Shown: piece after piece, positions 53,411 to 64,000 of the stretch
Numbering within the stretch: position 1 is the stretch's first letter
Layout of the letters: each line of letters begins with the position of its first letter
Source: Linum tenue
Taxonomy: Eukaryota > Streptophyta > Magnoliopsida > Malpighiales > Linaceae
Assembly: GCA_946122785.1 (NCBI GenBank)
Contig: CAMGYJ010000011.1
Coordinates: 19,841,007 to 19,905,006, forward strand
Direction: 5' to 3'
Length of the DNA: 64,000 bases
Notes under the pieces: generated by a model
Databases searched by the model: none
Told to the model about the DNA's origin: nothing
Seen by the model: the letters and a program-made list of their open reading frames with translations, nothing else
Program-made: the position numbers and the translations under genes

Positions 53411-54559
53411 TGATAGGGCAAAAGCGTATATGCCTTAATCCTATCTCGTAGTAAAACCGGAAAGACCGGGTATCGTCTATCAGGGACTGGTACAACCTTA
53501 TGATTTATCAATTCTATGGAGTAAACTATTGGTGGAAATGGTTTGGTTGATGAAATTATTATCTAATAGCAAATTAATTAAACAAAACGAGCAAATTAAA
53601 ATGGCCGGGAGAAATTCAATGGGAGAAAGCTCTGGGAGAAACACCGGACTCACTACCTATCATATCAAGATTAATTCACATATTCTAATCAGTTTAATCC
53701 AATTCTCTACAGCCAGGATATCTCGAAAGTGCTAGCTATCCCTGTCGGGAATTACTACGTACTAAATAATCAATTCAAATCCTACTGTCGTAGCTCAATG
53801 AATTAATTATATAGCCTTATGCCCGATATGTTATTCAAGACCGCATAGCACCTTATTTAATCCACTGTCGCTTCGATAAGTTACTAATATCTACATCCTA
53901 TGGTGTTTCCCCCAGAAATTGGGGTTTAGTTCATGACGAAATCAAAAGATATAATCATGTTCTAAATCAACAATAAACAACTAGTTCGGTCTAGAAAATC
54001 CAACCAAAATAATCGCTCTCGTTGAAATCAGCTCAAGCCGCCTTGGAAGAAGTGACTCGCCAAGTCGCCTCTGCTCCTCCTCCCAAGTCATCGCTGCGCC
54101 CTGCTGCTTTTCTTCCGAAAAGAGTTCGCCTCAAAGAATAATTTTCCCCAGACTCTCTGTTCCGTCCCAAAATAGCCACCCTTACAATAATTCTCCCTAG
54201 CCATTTGGTCCAGGCCCACTTCTTCACTCGTCCACTCTTCCTTCACCAAAAGAACCAATCCTGCTGGGCCTTGAGCCTAATTCCATGTCCCAATTAATTC
54301 CTCCCACCAAAAACAATCCAGCATCCTCCTAGCACAAGTGAGTATTCCACCAGTGATTCGAGCCCGATTGATTGCTTGTGCACTCGCTTTTTTTTCGTGC
54401 TTTCTCCACCTGTAACATATCAAACTCATGGCACTAGGTAGTAATGGTTTTTCAACCATTTCCGGGTTAGCGAGCCCTAAAATAACACCAATCGGCTTAA
54501 ACATATAATGGGATAGTCACATAAAGTTCGAGAATCAGATATATTAAATATGATTATCA
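53411..54559 (-). repeat. 3' LTR of element R
   Basis: On the minus strand begins TGATAATCAT directly after the polypurine tract and ends GCCCTATCA. 1149 bp. The 5' partner is outside the window, so the far boundary rests on the TG...CA ends and the typical late block (TAGGATTAAGGC, minus strand). Confidence 0.7.
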
Positions 54560-54596
54560 CAACGTCACACTCAATTGTTGCTTGTCCCTAAGCAAC
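54560..54596 (-). other. HP3 hairpin and polypurine tract of element R
   Basis: On the minus strand GTTGCTT, loop AGGGAC, AAGCAAC (7-bp stem), then AATTGAGTGTGACGTTG to the LTR. The first stem pair is G-C where A and B have T-A, which keeps pairing. Confidence 0.75.
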
Positions 54597-55964
54597 GACT
54601 CAAAAGACACAAACACATAACCAACCATAACAATGACACACCACAGACTCACTAATCAAACACTCAAACACAACAAAATTTTCCTTGTACTCTTGTTGTA
54701 ATCAGTAGTTTCTTTCTCAAAGGACAAGTTGTGATTTAATGATCATACATTTTCACCCCACACTCAAGTTCTTTCAATCTTTTACCATTGACTGACTCAC
54801 ATCCAGCAAAAACTCAATTAGCAAGAACTCAATTTAGGTCATCGGTAGTGGGTGATTAACAACTTATGGTGCAACAGTTATTAGGAGAATCTAACCACAT
54901 CAGTGAGGTGCATATCTCATGAGGACAATTTGGCTTACTCACACCAATCATAAGCAATTAAAAAAGCATGAGTCTAAAAAACTAACGGGGGAAGCCTTTC
55001 GCAAACATGATTTTAACTTTAAGCACATCACTACCTTTTATGACAAGGAGAGGCTTTCTCTTTTTCTGATTTTGCTTGCCGAGTGGTCGTATTTAGTACA
55101 AGTGGGATTTATTTCTTACTACCGATGACCGAGCAAGAGCAATTTCTGCTTCTTAGCACTCGCATAAGGGCTTCTTTTAACTCCTTTTCCTCGGTCCGTG
55201 TGGACGGTCATTGACATCCTCTAATGGCACTTCACTCAACTGGGGATCGTACTTGATAAGCAACATCGTACGGTCGCGAACCGATTCTCAATTGAATCTT
55301 TCCTAATCCCCATGTGCAATGAGTGATTGCCTCACACGATTTTGGTATTTTACCCACACTTTAATTGTTATGGCAACTTTCTTATCTTTTTCTTGTCAGG
55401 TAGTGTTTTCTTATATAAAGATACAGTTCACCCCATCTAAAACATTCAAAACAGAGAGACTCGTTGCAAAATCAAAAGCTCACAATTGATGCAAGTAAGC
55501 ACGATATCCAAACATGTCGAATGGTCAATGTTCTCCACCTAACTACTTCACCAAAAGTCATTAATTACACTATCCTCACAAAAGAGAATGTTGCTAGAAG
55601 AGTTTGCTCATTCAAAGCATATCAAGTCAGTCAAAACATCAAGTTCATTGTGAAGAACTATGCAATTCAACACTAGTGGGGTAATTTTGATGATTTCATT
55701 CAAGAACAAACTCATTTTTAAGGCATCACGGTCATTTACATCATGTTACCACAAGAGTACAAGGTTTTGTTTTTAATTTTTCTGGTTTTTAGGTGTTTTT
55801 TAGCCATTATCTTTGCACAGGCAGACTGCCCCAACACAGGCAAACTGCATGCAATTTAGCTGTGCTCAACCTAATGGCAAATTTTTTTTTCCGATATACA
55901 CATGACGAGACACTGTGGACAACTAAGACTTGACACCTAAACATAAAACACGACAAGAACACAG
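54597..55964 (-). other. Element R 3' non-coding region
   Basis: No gene recognised. It contains R's own word (GCACAGGCA and ACACAGGCAAACTGC near 55815-55850). HP2 as seen in A, B, H and E is not found. Confidence 0.6.
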
Positions 55965-56006
55965 ACCAACCACCCCACACTCAGGATGGACATTGTCCAC
56001 AATGTC
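55965..56006 (-). other. Hairpin plus internal G-tract of element R
   Basis: GACATTGT (55989-55996), CC, ACAATGTC (55999-56006) is a perfect 8-bp-arm palindrome; on the minus strand it is followed by CATCCTGAGTGTGGGGTGG. It corresponds to the CATTG..CAATG plus G-tract module of A and H with a different, still paired stem. Confidence 0.75.
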
Positions 56007-56131
56007 TGCTACTACACACGACACACCAACAAGTTCAACTAGCTAACATTATTACAGACCATCATCCATTACGAGAAGTATTCACAAAGAAAAGAAGAAA
56101 AGAAAAGAAAAAAGAACCTCGGGACAAGCTC

Positions 56132-57791
56132 CTACGAAGGAGGGGTCGATGAGGAAGTGCTGAACTTCTCATCTAGACGCTGGCTAAGCTCCTTGATTTT
56201 CTCATCTATATTTGCGTCTCTGGCTTCCAAGATAGCTATTCTGGCTCTGAGATCGTCTCCAGATGATGGTTAAGCTGGTACAACTGGTGGGGTAACTCCT
56301 GGATGCGGAACTGGAGGTGAATGTGACTGCTGGCTCTGGCTGACACTCGTTGTAGAGTGCCATGCTGCTGCTGGTGCTGGGGATGATGAACAAGAACCCA
56401 GAGGTGCGGGTGTAGGAGTTGGAGCTGTTGTCGGAGTGTCTACCGATAGTGCTGGAGATGATGCTGAAGCAGAAGTTGATCTAGCAGCCTTTGCTGCCCT
56501 TTTCCGATTGTTCTCAATCTCCCACTCCTTGTGTTTGGCGATGGATAGATATTCACCACGACATCCTGCTCTCCTCAGAAAACCGAACTTGCCTAACGCG
56601 CTTTCCCCAAGCAGAGTCGATCCCTCACTTATCTCCAAACCCGTAAGGCTGTAATGATTCCCCCACACATAATACCTCCACATGTTTTGGCTACTTCATT
56701 TTCAACATCTTACCCACCAAGTACCCAACACACAAGGGTGCTCCAGTGACGAAACAGTGAATGTATCTGAGATCAGTGGTGTAGACACCACTGGCATTGG
56801 ATCCCTTTCCCAAGATAGTTCGAGCCAAGTAGTCGTGTACTAGTGGGATCACAGGATCTCGGATAGATGCTCTCCTCGAAGAACTAGGATTGAAGTCCTT
56901 TCCATTTGCCACAATTGTCTTCCAAAACGCTCCCAAATCTTGCTTTTCATCAGGAATCGCATCTGCTGCACCATCGAAGTAAAGTGCTCGGTTCACTTGG
57001 CTCAAAGTGAGGGACTTGGTTTGCCCTGCCAAAGTACTCTGAAGCTTGCTCTCAACCCCACTATCCTCGAAGTTGTAGGTGGCCAAGAATGCTCTAGTGA
57101 GGTGTGGATAGGTGGGGAAGTGCAGCTCCGGAAATCTTGCCCAATTCATCCTGCGGAAATACGCCATCACCTCCTCAACTCCCTCAGTCTTCTGCAATGC
57201 TTCATAGTCCATGAACTGAGAAGGGGTGACCTCTCGTTTCATCAGATATGCATAATCCTCTTTATGTTGCTGGAGCTGGAGAGGTCGACCGAACATCTTA
57301 GAGACGTCCTTTGGAAGAGAAGAATCAGCCTTCTTCTTGCTTGCAACTGGGGTAGTACGACGTGGTGTCGTGGATGGTGCAGGTGCTGAAGAAGAAGTCT
57401 TCCTCTGTGGTCGTGAAGATGAGCCCGGTTGCTGGAGACGAGTCCTCTTTGCTGGCCTGCTCTCAGGTGATACAACTGGTGTTGAATCTGGGAGTGGAGG
57501 TTCTTCAGGAGGAATTTGAGCAGGCTGTTGTGGTGGAGAGGGAGCTGGAGATGTCATCTCAATAGTCCGGGACTGCATCATGGGTCCAACCTGGCTGGTG
57601 ATCACCCTGTGAAACCGAGCTGGCATGCTGACTGCTTGAAATCCTTGGGGAACTTCGGGAATTGGGCTGTCTTTATCGGTCACCTTGTGACTGTCTGTAA
57701 TCATCCACGAACGGTAGACAATCTTCCCATCTTCACTTTGATCAGTGACCTTGAATTGCCGAGGTGGAGTGGTATATCTTCGACGTCCCAT
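56132..57791 (-). pseudogene. Element R ORF3 (plant transposon-protein-like domain)
   Basis: ATG at 57791 (MGRRRYTTPPRQFKV), two bases after a splice-acceptor-like TTGCAG. The N-terminal part is Pro/Ser-rich and basic; the conserved domain spans roughly residues 170-370 (FGRPLQLQQHKEDY, FPTYPHLTRAFLATYNF, CFVTGAPLCVGYLVG). A stop at 56691-56693 is bypassed by a shift into a frame that continues WRYYVWGNHYSLTG to 56270. After one TAA there, the same frame gives a coiled coil (LRARIAILEARDANIDEKI) and ends at 56132. About 550 residues in all. No signal peptide or membrane segment seen. Position corresponds to env, function unknown. Confidence 0.75.
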
Positions 57792-58827
57792 ACCTGCAAT
57801 CAAGCGTGCAAACTGGAAAACAAACTTCTTAAACCTTCACTCTGCCCTTGAATCACCAAATTTGCACAAGTCTGTCCTCTTCTTCCCAAATTTCACTTCA
57901 ATAGCACCCAAATCATAAAATCTTCAATTCTGCAACCTCAAATCAACCAATCCTCAAGCTGCAAATTCCAATCATAACCCACCAAGTATACTACAATGTC
58001 GAATTCAGCTCATTCACCCATAAAATCTTCTGCAAATCTCCTTCTAGACAGTAGTTTCACTTCAATTGGACCAATCAATCAATCATCACACTCCAATTTC
58101 ACCTCATATTCGAAATTAGGCAAAATCCCCAATTTGAAGAACCCTAATTTTCGAATTGCTTCATGAACTGCAGAATCTTGGTGAATCGGACCTTGGGAAG
58201 GCAGATAGGGCTTGGAGATGATGGAGGGGAGGTGCTGGCGGGACTTGGTGCAGGAAACGACCGCCGGAGACGGCCGGCGCTCAAGCTCTACGCCGCGGGC
58301 TGCTGCTGATGCTGGCGACGCGAGTTCGCCGTGAGGAACAATGGGCTCGCGTCGGAGAAGCGCGAGCGGATGGCGGCGTCGCGACGATCTCAGGTGGGAG
58401 GGGCGAGGCGGCGCCTGGGATGCTGCGCGGTGGCGGTCGCTGGAGGCTGGGAGGCGGCGGCTTTGTCTCTGGTTTGCTCTGCTGGTGGGAAGTCGAAGGA
58501 AGGAGGGGAGGAAGGGGGAGGGCGAGAAAGCCCGACCCTGATTTCTTTGTTTTTTTTTTTTTGCTTTTTTTTGTGAAATACGGAGAATCTCCCTTTCAGT
58601 CCCCCCCCCCCTTCCTTCTGAAAAATTTCAGATCAGTCCTCCACCCATTTTCAGTTTGCTTGTGCGAATTTTGCAGCCTCCTTGTGCTTCCGCAGCCTGC
58701 CTGTATTTCTACAAAACACCAAATAATACCTTCCTCAAAGCTTTTGGAGCTTAAATTTGACGGAGAGCCTCTAGACACACTTCAAAACAAAAACAAAAAA
58801 ATGAAAAAATTTGAAAGAAAAACTCAC
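57792..58827 (-). promoter_or_regulatory. Leader of ORF3 in element R
   Basis: On the minus strand: C-run and A-run after HP1, R's word (GCACAAGGAGG, GCACAAGCAAACTG), GC-rich CCGGCCGTCTCCGGC, then TTAGGGTTCTTC-type leader and T-rich sequence ending GCAG at 57794. It looks like a plant gene's leader with an intron, as in H. Plus-strand frames here are shadows of its GC-rich part. Confidence 0.4.
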
Positions 58828-58853
58828 CTTGGGTTGCCTCCCAAGAAGCGCTT
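58828..58853 (-). other. HP1 of element R
   Basis: On the minus strand AAGCGCTT (58853-58846), CTTGGG, loop AGGCAA, CCCAAG: a perfect 6-bp stem that differs from A and H at two paired positions (G-C to C-G and G-C to U-A), keeping pairing. Confidence 0.85.
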
Positions 58854-58884
58854 GTTTTTCGTCGCTAGCTTGACGTAAAATAGC

Positions 58885-61729
58885 TCATTCCAGATGATAT
58901 GTTGAGATTTGCAGGATGGAAACCCCTTCAATATAGTGCTTGAGCCTCTGACCATTCACCTTAAACGCCCCTTGATCACCAAAAATCTCGATTGCACCAT
59001 GTGGGTACACTTTGGTCACCGTAAATGGTCCGGACCACCTTGACTTCAATTTTCCAGGGAAGAGTTTAAGGCGTGAGTTGAAAAGTAATACCTTCTCTCC
59101 CACCTTGAACTCCCTTCTCAGTATGTGGTGATCGTGCCACTTCTTGGTTTTCTCCTAATAAATCTGGGCATTTTCATAGGCATTAAGCCTAATCTCATCA
59201 AGCTCATTCAGTTGCAACAGGCGCTTCTCTACAGCAGTTTGTAGATCAAAATTCAGCTTCTTGATAGCCCGATACGCCTTATGCTCGAGCTCGACGGGCA
59301 AGTGGCAAGCTTTTCCAAACACCAATCTGTACGGAGACATGCCTATAGGAGTCTAGAAAGCAGTCCGGTATGCCCAGAGTGCATCATCTAACTTCCTTGC
59401 CCAATCTTTCCTTATTGAATTCACTGTCGTCTCCAGAATGTGTTTCAGTTCTCTGTTGGAAACTTCCACTTGCCCGTTGGTTTGTGGATGATAGGGTATA
59501 GCCATTCGATGCTTAACCCCATATATGGCCAGCAACGTGTTCAACTCCTTTCCCAAGAAGTGTGTACCCTCGTCACTGATGAGAACTCGAGGGACTCCGA
59601 ATCTGGTGAACACGTTCTGCCTCATGAAATTCACCACCTTCTTTGAGTCATTGGTGGGCAACGCTACTGCCTCCACCCACTTGGATACATAGTAAACTGC
59701 GACTAAGATATATTTGTTGTTGAAAGACGGTGGGAATGGCCCCATGAAATCTACCCCTCGTACATCAAACATCTCTACCTCCAAAATCGAGGTCTGCGAC
59801 ATCTCCATCCTTGCAGATATGTTCCCTGTTCTTTGGAACCTATCACATTGAGCAACAAAATCATGGGCATCTCGAAGTAGAGAAGGCCAATAAAATCGAT
59901 ATTGTAACACCTTTGCTGCTGTCCTATGAGGTCCAAAGTGACCTCCTGCGGCCATACTATGACAGAAATTTAGCACAGAATTTACCTCACATTCAGGAAT
60001 ACATCGTCTTACCTTGGTATAAGCACAATGCTTATACAGGAAGGGGTCTTCCCATATATAATTCTTGGCAATAGTGATCAACTTCTTGCGCTGTTGGTAA
60101 GACAAATCAGGGATCTTACCTGTGGCAAGATAGTTCGCAAGATCTGCATACCAAGGAGCTTGTTGGAAAAGGAGAGCATAAAGCTGCTCGTCTGGAAAAG
60201 ACTCATTGATCTCAACCTTGTCCTTAGGAATTGCCTCAAGCTCAAGTCTAGAAAGGTGATCGACTACCAGATTAGCCGAACCTTTCTTGTCCCGAATTTC
60301 AACGTCGAATTCCTGCAAAAGAAGAACCCAATGAAGCAATCTCGGCTTGGCCTCCTTCTTTGAAAGAAGGTGCCTTATAGCTGCATGGTCAGTGTACACA
60401 ACTGTTTTCGATCCCATCAAATAAGATCGAAATTTATCAAAAGCAAACACCACAACAAGCAGTACTTTTTCTGTAGTGGAATATTTCAATTGTGCATCAT
60501 TAAGAAGCTTACTTGCATAGTACACCGTGTGCAACTTACCTTCCTTCCTCTGCCCCAAAACTGCCCCGACTGCGTAGTCGCTAGCATCGCACATAATTTC
60601 AAATGGCAAAGTCCAGCAGGTTACAGTGATAATGGGAGCAGAGGTTAACTCCTTCTTAAGTCGATTGAAGTCCTGCAAACACTCATCAGAGAAGTTAAAC
60701 GCAGTATCTTTGGCCAACAAATCACATAAAGGCTTGGTGATCTTTGAGAAGTCTTTAATAAATCTCCGATAAAAACCGTCATGACCTAGAAAACTTCTAA
60801 TTCCTTTGATTGTGCTGGGAGGGGGAAGTTTCTCAATGATTTCAATCTTAGCTTTATCAACTTCTATCCCACTCATCGAAATTCGATGACCAAGCACTAT
60901 ACCTTATGTCATCATGAAGTGACATTTTTCCCAGTTCAAGACTAGATTAGTCTCTTCACATCTCTGCAAAACTCTAGACAAGTTAGCCAAGCAATGTTCA
61001 AAGCTAGTACCAAAAGTCGAGAAGTCATCCATGAAAACTTCAAGACTTGATTCTAACATGTCAGAGAATATGGCAGTCATGCAACGCTGAAAGGTTGCTG
61101 GTGCATTACATAATCCAAAAGGCATTCTACGATATGCAAAAACATTAAAAGGACATGTAAAAGTAGTTTCCTCTTGATCCTCCGGTGCTACTGGGATCTG
61201 AAAATAACCGGAGTAACCATCTAGGAAGCAGTAGTGAGAATGACCTGCTAACCGTTCGAGCATTTGATCAATTAAAGGAAGAGGGAAGTGATCCTTTCGG
61301 GTCGCCTCATTCAACTTCCTATAATCTATGCATACTCTCCAGCCCGTAACAGTTCGGGTAGATATCATCTCATCCTTATCGTTTCTCACTACTGTCATTC
61401 CTCCCTTTTTAGGGACAACATGCACGGGACTAACCCAAGTACTATCAGAGATAGGGTAAATAATACCTACATCTAATAGCTTCATTACCTCCTTTCGCAC
61501 TACTTCTTTCATGTGCGGATTTAGTCTCCGCTGTGCTTGAATTGAGGGCTTAGACTCCTCCTCTTAAAGGATCTTATGCATACAAAAGGCTGTACTAATG
61601 CCTTTGATATCGGCAATTGTCCATCCTAAAGCTTGTATGTGTTGCCGTAAGACCTTCAAAAGCTCCTGTTCCTGCGAAACAGTCAGTGTAGCAGAAACAA
61701 TCACAGGTAAAGTGGAGTTTTCCCCCCAG
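58885..61729 (-). pseudogene. pol: Element R pol: RT, RNase H, integrase, with isolated stops
   Basis: Minus strand. RT: CIDYRKLNEATRKDHFPLP, FLDGYSGYFQIP, catalytic FMDD (EVFMDDFSTFG); stop TAA at 60902-60904. RNase [56 protein letters not shown]. Integrase: zinc finger with the second Cys changed (CDRFQ where CDRCQ is usual), [39 protein letters not shown]. Stops TAG at 59353-59355 and 59156-59158; then the C-terminal domain ([37 protein letters not shown]) to 58885. A stop near 61566 lies in the RT N-terminal linker. Confidence 0.92.
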
Positions 61730-62660
61730 ATATGCATACTTAAGGTGACTAGGCAATGGTTTTAGTTCCAATTCCGGAGGCTGGATCCGAGATGGAACCA
61801 TTGGCTTTGGAAACCCAGCCTTTTCATCACCTTCCACCTGCATAGGCAATGCTTCGAGCATTTGTGCCCTCTTTGACACGGTTAGCTCATCAAGTTCATT
61901 ATCAGAATCATCAAACTCAGAATCAGCATCATAATCATTGTTCAAAATAGCATCAGTGCATGATTCTATGACATCCACCGCAAACACATCACTAGAGTAA
62001 TTAGGGTACTTACTTGCATGGTATACGTTGAATTTTACCTCTTCCCCACAGACTCTGAATGTCAGCTCTCCCTTTTGGACATCTATGAGAGCACCACCCG
62101 TAGCTAGGAAGGGTCTCCCAAGAATGAGAGGTACTTCCCTGTCCTCCTCCATCTCCAGAATGACGAAGTCGGCGGGGAAGATGAATTTTCCCACCTTGAC
62201 TAGCACGTTCTCCACCACGCCTTTGGGGACCTTTACTGATCGATCAGCCAGTTGTAGAGTGATTCGAGTCGGCTTGATCAAATCTTGGAGTCCCAGCTTC
62301 TTATAAACAGAATATGGCATGAGGTTTATGCCGGCTCCAAGATCACAAAGCGACTTTGTGAACTCCGTCTCACCAACAATACACAGGATGGTGAAGTTCC
62401 CCGGATCTTCCCTCTTCTCTGGCAATTTATTTTGGATCACATCACTACACTCTGGTGTGAGTGTTACATTCTCCAAATCACTCCATTTTCTCTTCTTTGT
62501 CAACAATTCCTTAAGAAATTTGGCATACGTGGGCATTTGCTTAAGAGCCTCAGCTAGCGGAATGTTGGTGTGCAATTGCCTGAAGAGATTCACAAATTTT
62601 TTGAAGTTCGGGTCCTCCATGGGCTTCATCAACCTTTGAGGGAATGGTGCGGGTGGGTCA
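61730..62660 (-). pseudogene. Element R aspartic protease
   Basis: Minus strand, ATG at 62632. Words LKQMPTYAKFLKELLT, catalytic region DLGAGINLMPYSVYKK (Gly after Ala where A and B have Ser), VPLILGRPFLATGGALID. An acidic linker (YDADSEFDDSDNELDEL) leads to PPELELKPLPSHLKYAYLG, after which one frameshift near 61735 separates it from RT. No integrase-type tail is fused here, unlike A and B. Confidence 0.88.
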
Positions 62661-62667
62661 TAAGGTT

Positions 62668-64000
62668 TTAGCTCCTCCCTTTTCGCATTTTCCCCTGCTG
62701 GTTTTGCACAGGCAAACTGCTGTCAATTTGCCTGTGCAAGGCTGATTCCTCATTTTCTGCACAAGATCTTTCTCCCGGTGCTTCGTCTTCTGCCTCTGGT
62801 GCCTTTTTCGAGCTGCTAGGGTCTTCCAAGGCCTTGCCACTCCTCAATGTCACCGCCACAACCTTGGCATCTTTTGGATTCCTCTCGGTATTAGCCGGTA
62901 GTGTCCCAGGAATCCTGCCTTGCATATCCGCCAATGTTTGAGCCATCTGTCCCATCTGCCTCTCCAAAGCTAGCATAGACGATTGTAAATTATTATTGAT
63001 CGCTAGCTGTTGAGTGACAAATTGATCCAGGCCCTTCAAATTATTGTCGGTCTTCTACATGTGAGCCAGATACAATTCTTCAAGTTGTGGTTTCTTCTCT
63101 TATTGAGGTTGTTGTTGATGCAGGCCTAGAGTTGGAATTTTGCGAGCACCAGTTGGGTTGTTGTTTTCCCAGGAGAAGTTAGGATGCTTCCTCCATTGTG
63201 GGTTGTAGGTATTTGAATACATACCACCCTGGCCTTGATTTCACTGATTATTGATATAGTGCACATCTTCCAACTGATCAGCTCTCAGTGGACATAGATC
63301 CCTATGATGAGCACCTTCACATAATTCACAAAAAGTAACCTCCTCTTGTCTACCAAGAGCCATCTTAGCCAGCCTTCGTTCGAGTGCATCGAACTTGGAA
63401 TCCAGCTTAGCATCAATCTTTGCTTCTAAAATTGCAACTCTGTCTATCTCATGCAAGCCTCCTCTCCTTCGAATGCTTGTCTCACTACCCCATTCAGCAT
63501 CTTCAGAACATATCTTCTCTACCAGTTCATATGCTTCTGGTACTTCCATCCTTGTGAACCCATTTCGGGAAGCATTATTCAGAGCATCTCGGAATTGCCT
63601 TCTGATTTCGTTGAAGAAAATAGAGATCACGTTCCAATCTTCAAGACCGTGGCTTGGGCATCTCATTAAAAGCCCCTTATAGTGCTCCCATGCCTCGGTC
63701 AGACTCTCGTCTTCAGCTTGTTTAAAAGTGACAATTTCCTCTTGCCTCTTCATTGCCTTGGCAGGAGGAAAGTACTTATCCAAAAAGGTCTTCTCAAGCT
63801 GACCCCATGTCATGATGTAACGGGGTGTTAAGTTCTGGAACCAGTGTGATGCATTCCCTAGCAGAGAAAATGAGAACATCCAAAGACGAATTGCATCATC
63901 AGACACAGTCGGGCTCTTCATCGTATCACAAATGCTCGCGAACCGACAGAGATGTTCATGAGGATCCTCAGTGCTAGCCCCTGAGAAAGTGTACCCATGG
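62668..64000 (-). pseudogene. gag: Element R gag, N-terminus off window
   Basis: Minus strand. The frame is open to the window edge. Gag capsid domain (WFQNLTPRYIMTWGQLEK, AWEHYKGLLMRCPSHGL) and zinc knuckle CELCEGAHHRDLC. TGA at 63238-63240, TAA near 63104 and TAG near 63058 interrupt an otherwise continuous frame: HPNFSWENNNPTGARK, then LERQMGQMAQTLADMQGRIP, then an acidic linker to 62668. Confidence 0.88.
62704..62739. repeat. 13-bp perfect inverted repeat in R gag-protease linker
   Basis: TTGCACAGGCAAA (62704-62716), ten bases, TTTGCCTGTGCAA (62727-62739). It lies within coding sequence and is built from R's own word (GCACAGGCAAACTG), which recurs near 55815-55850 in the 3' non-coding part. 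Confidence 0.85.

Larger units (their letters stand above)
53411..64000 (-). mobile_element. Element R: reverse-strand Athila/Tat-type Ty3 retrotransposon, 5' end off window
   Basis: Minus-strand order: gag (from 64000), protease, RT, RNase H, integrase, HP1, ORF3, hairpin and G-tract, HP3 with polypurine tract, 3' LTR. All main domains are recognisable and only isolated stops and single frameshifts break them, so R is the best preserved full-plan Ty3 element here. Confidence 0.88.

Noticed and set aside
58309..58878. 189-codon plus-strand frame with Gly/Arg-rich start
   Set aside because: Low-complexity reading of GC-rich leader sequence of element R on the wrong strand; no motif.

Overview
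This window is a repeat graveyard from a flowering plant, probably a eudicot (a weak inference from element families only). I see no intact host gene, rRNA or tRNA. Nearly all of it is LTR retrotransposons, mostly Ty3 elements of the Athila/Tat type and Ty1/Copia elements, plus hAT and Mutator-type DNA elements, one TRIM-like element and one decayed unidentified gene.

Left part (1-36400): a deep nest. Copia C (12166-20340, duplication ctatg) sits in Ty3 element B (8035-23743, duplication catac). B sits in the pol gene of Ty3 element H, which also holds element A (1-6407) and a 631-bp hAT element (23842-24472, 8-bp duplication). H appears to lie in a reverse-strand Ty3 element E (29767-33273), and E lies inside the pol gene of Copia K (33274-36400). 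C is very young (I found one difference between its 947-bp LTRs). B is much older.

Middle (36400-53400): a decayed autonomous hAT element; a decayed minus-strand gene of unknown family (39678-42876) with a TATA box, split by a Mutator-type MITE and Copia M; further hAT and Mutator MITEs; a long-TIR Mutator element; a TRIM-like element with a MITE at its 3' LTR; and two truncated Copia elements, N (minus) and P (plus), meeting head to head.

Right part (53411-64000): a reverse-strand Ty3 element R, nearly complete in layout (3' LTR, ORF3, integrase, RNase H, RT, protease, gag) but with isolated stops and frameshifts. Its gag and 5' LTR run off the window.

How the parts may work together: A and B share one reduced plan, gag plus protease fused to a detached integrase C-terminal module, with RT, RNase H and integrase core gone. 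They therefore look like a replicating non-autonomous lineage that would depend on H- or R-like elements. Across A, B, H, E and R the 3' non-coding part carries recurrent structure: an AAGCGCTT palindrome plus a covarying hairpin with loop AGGCAA after pol, and a hairpin followed by TTAAGTGTGGGG that occurs twice, once as the real polypurine tract and once far upstream. Each family also has its own quasi-palindromic word. These shared non-coding structures are the most interesting content here.
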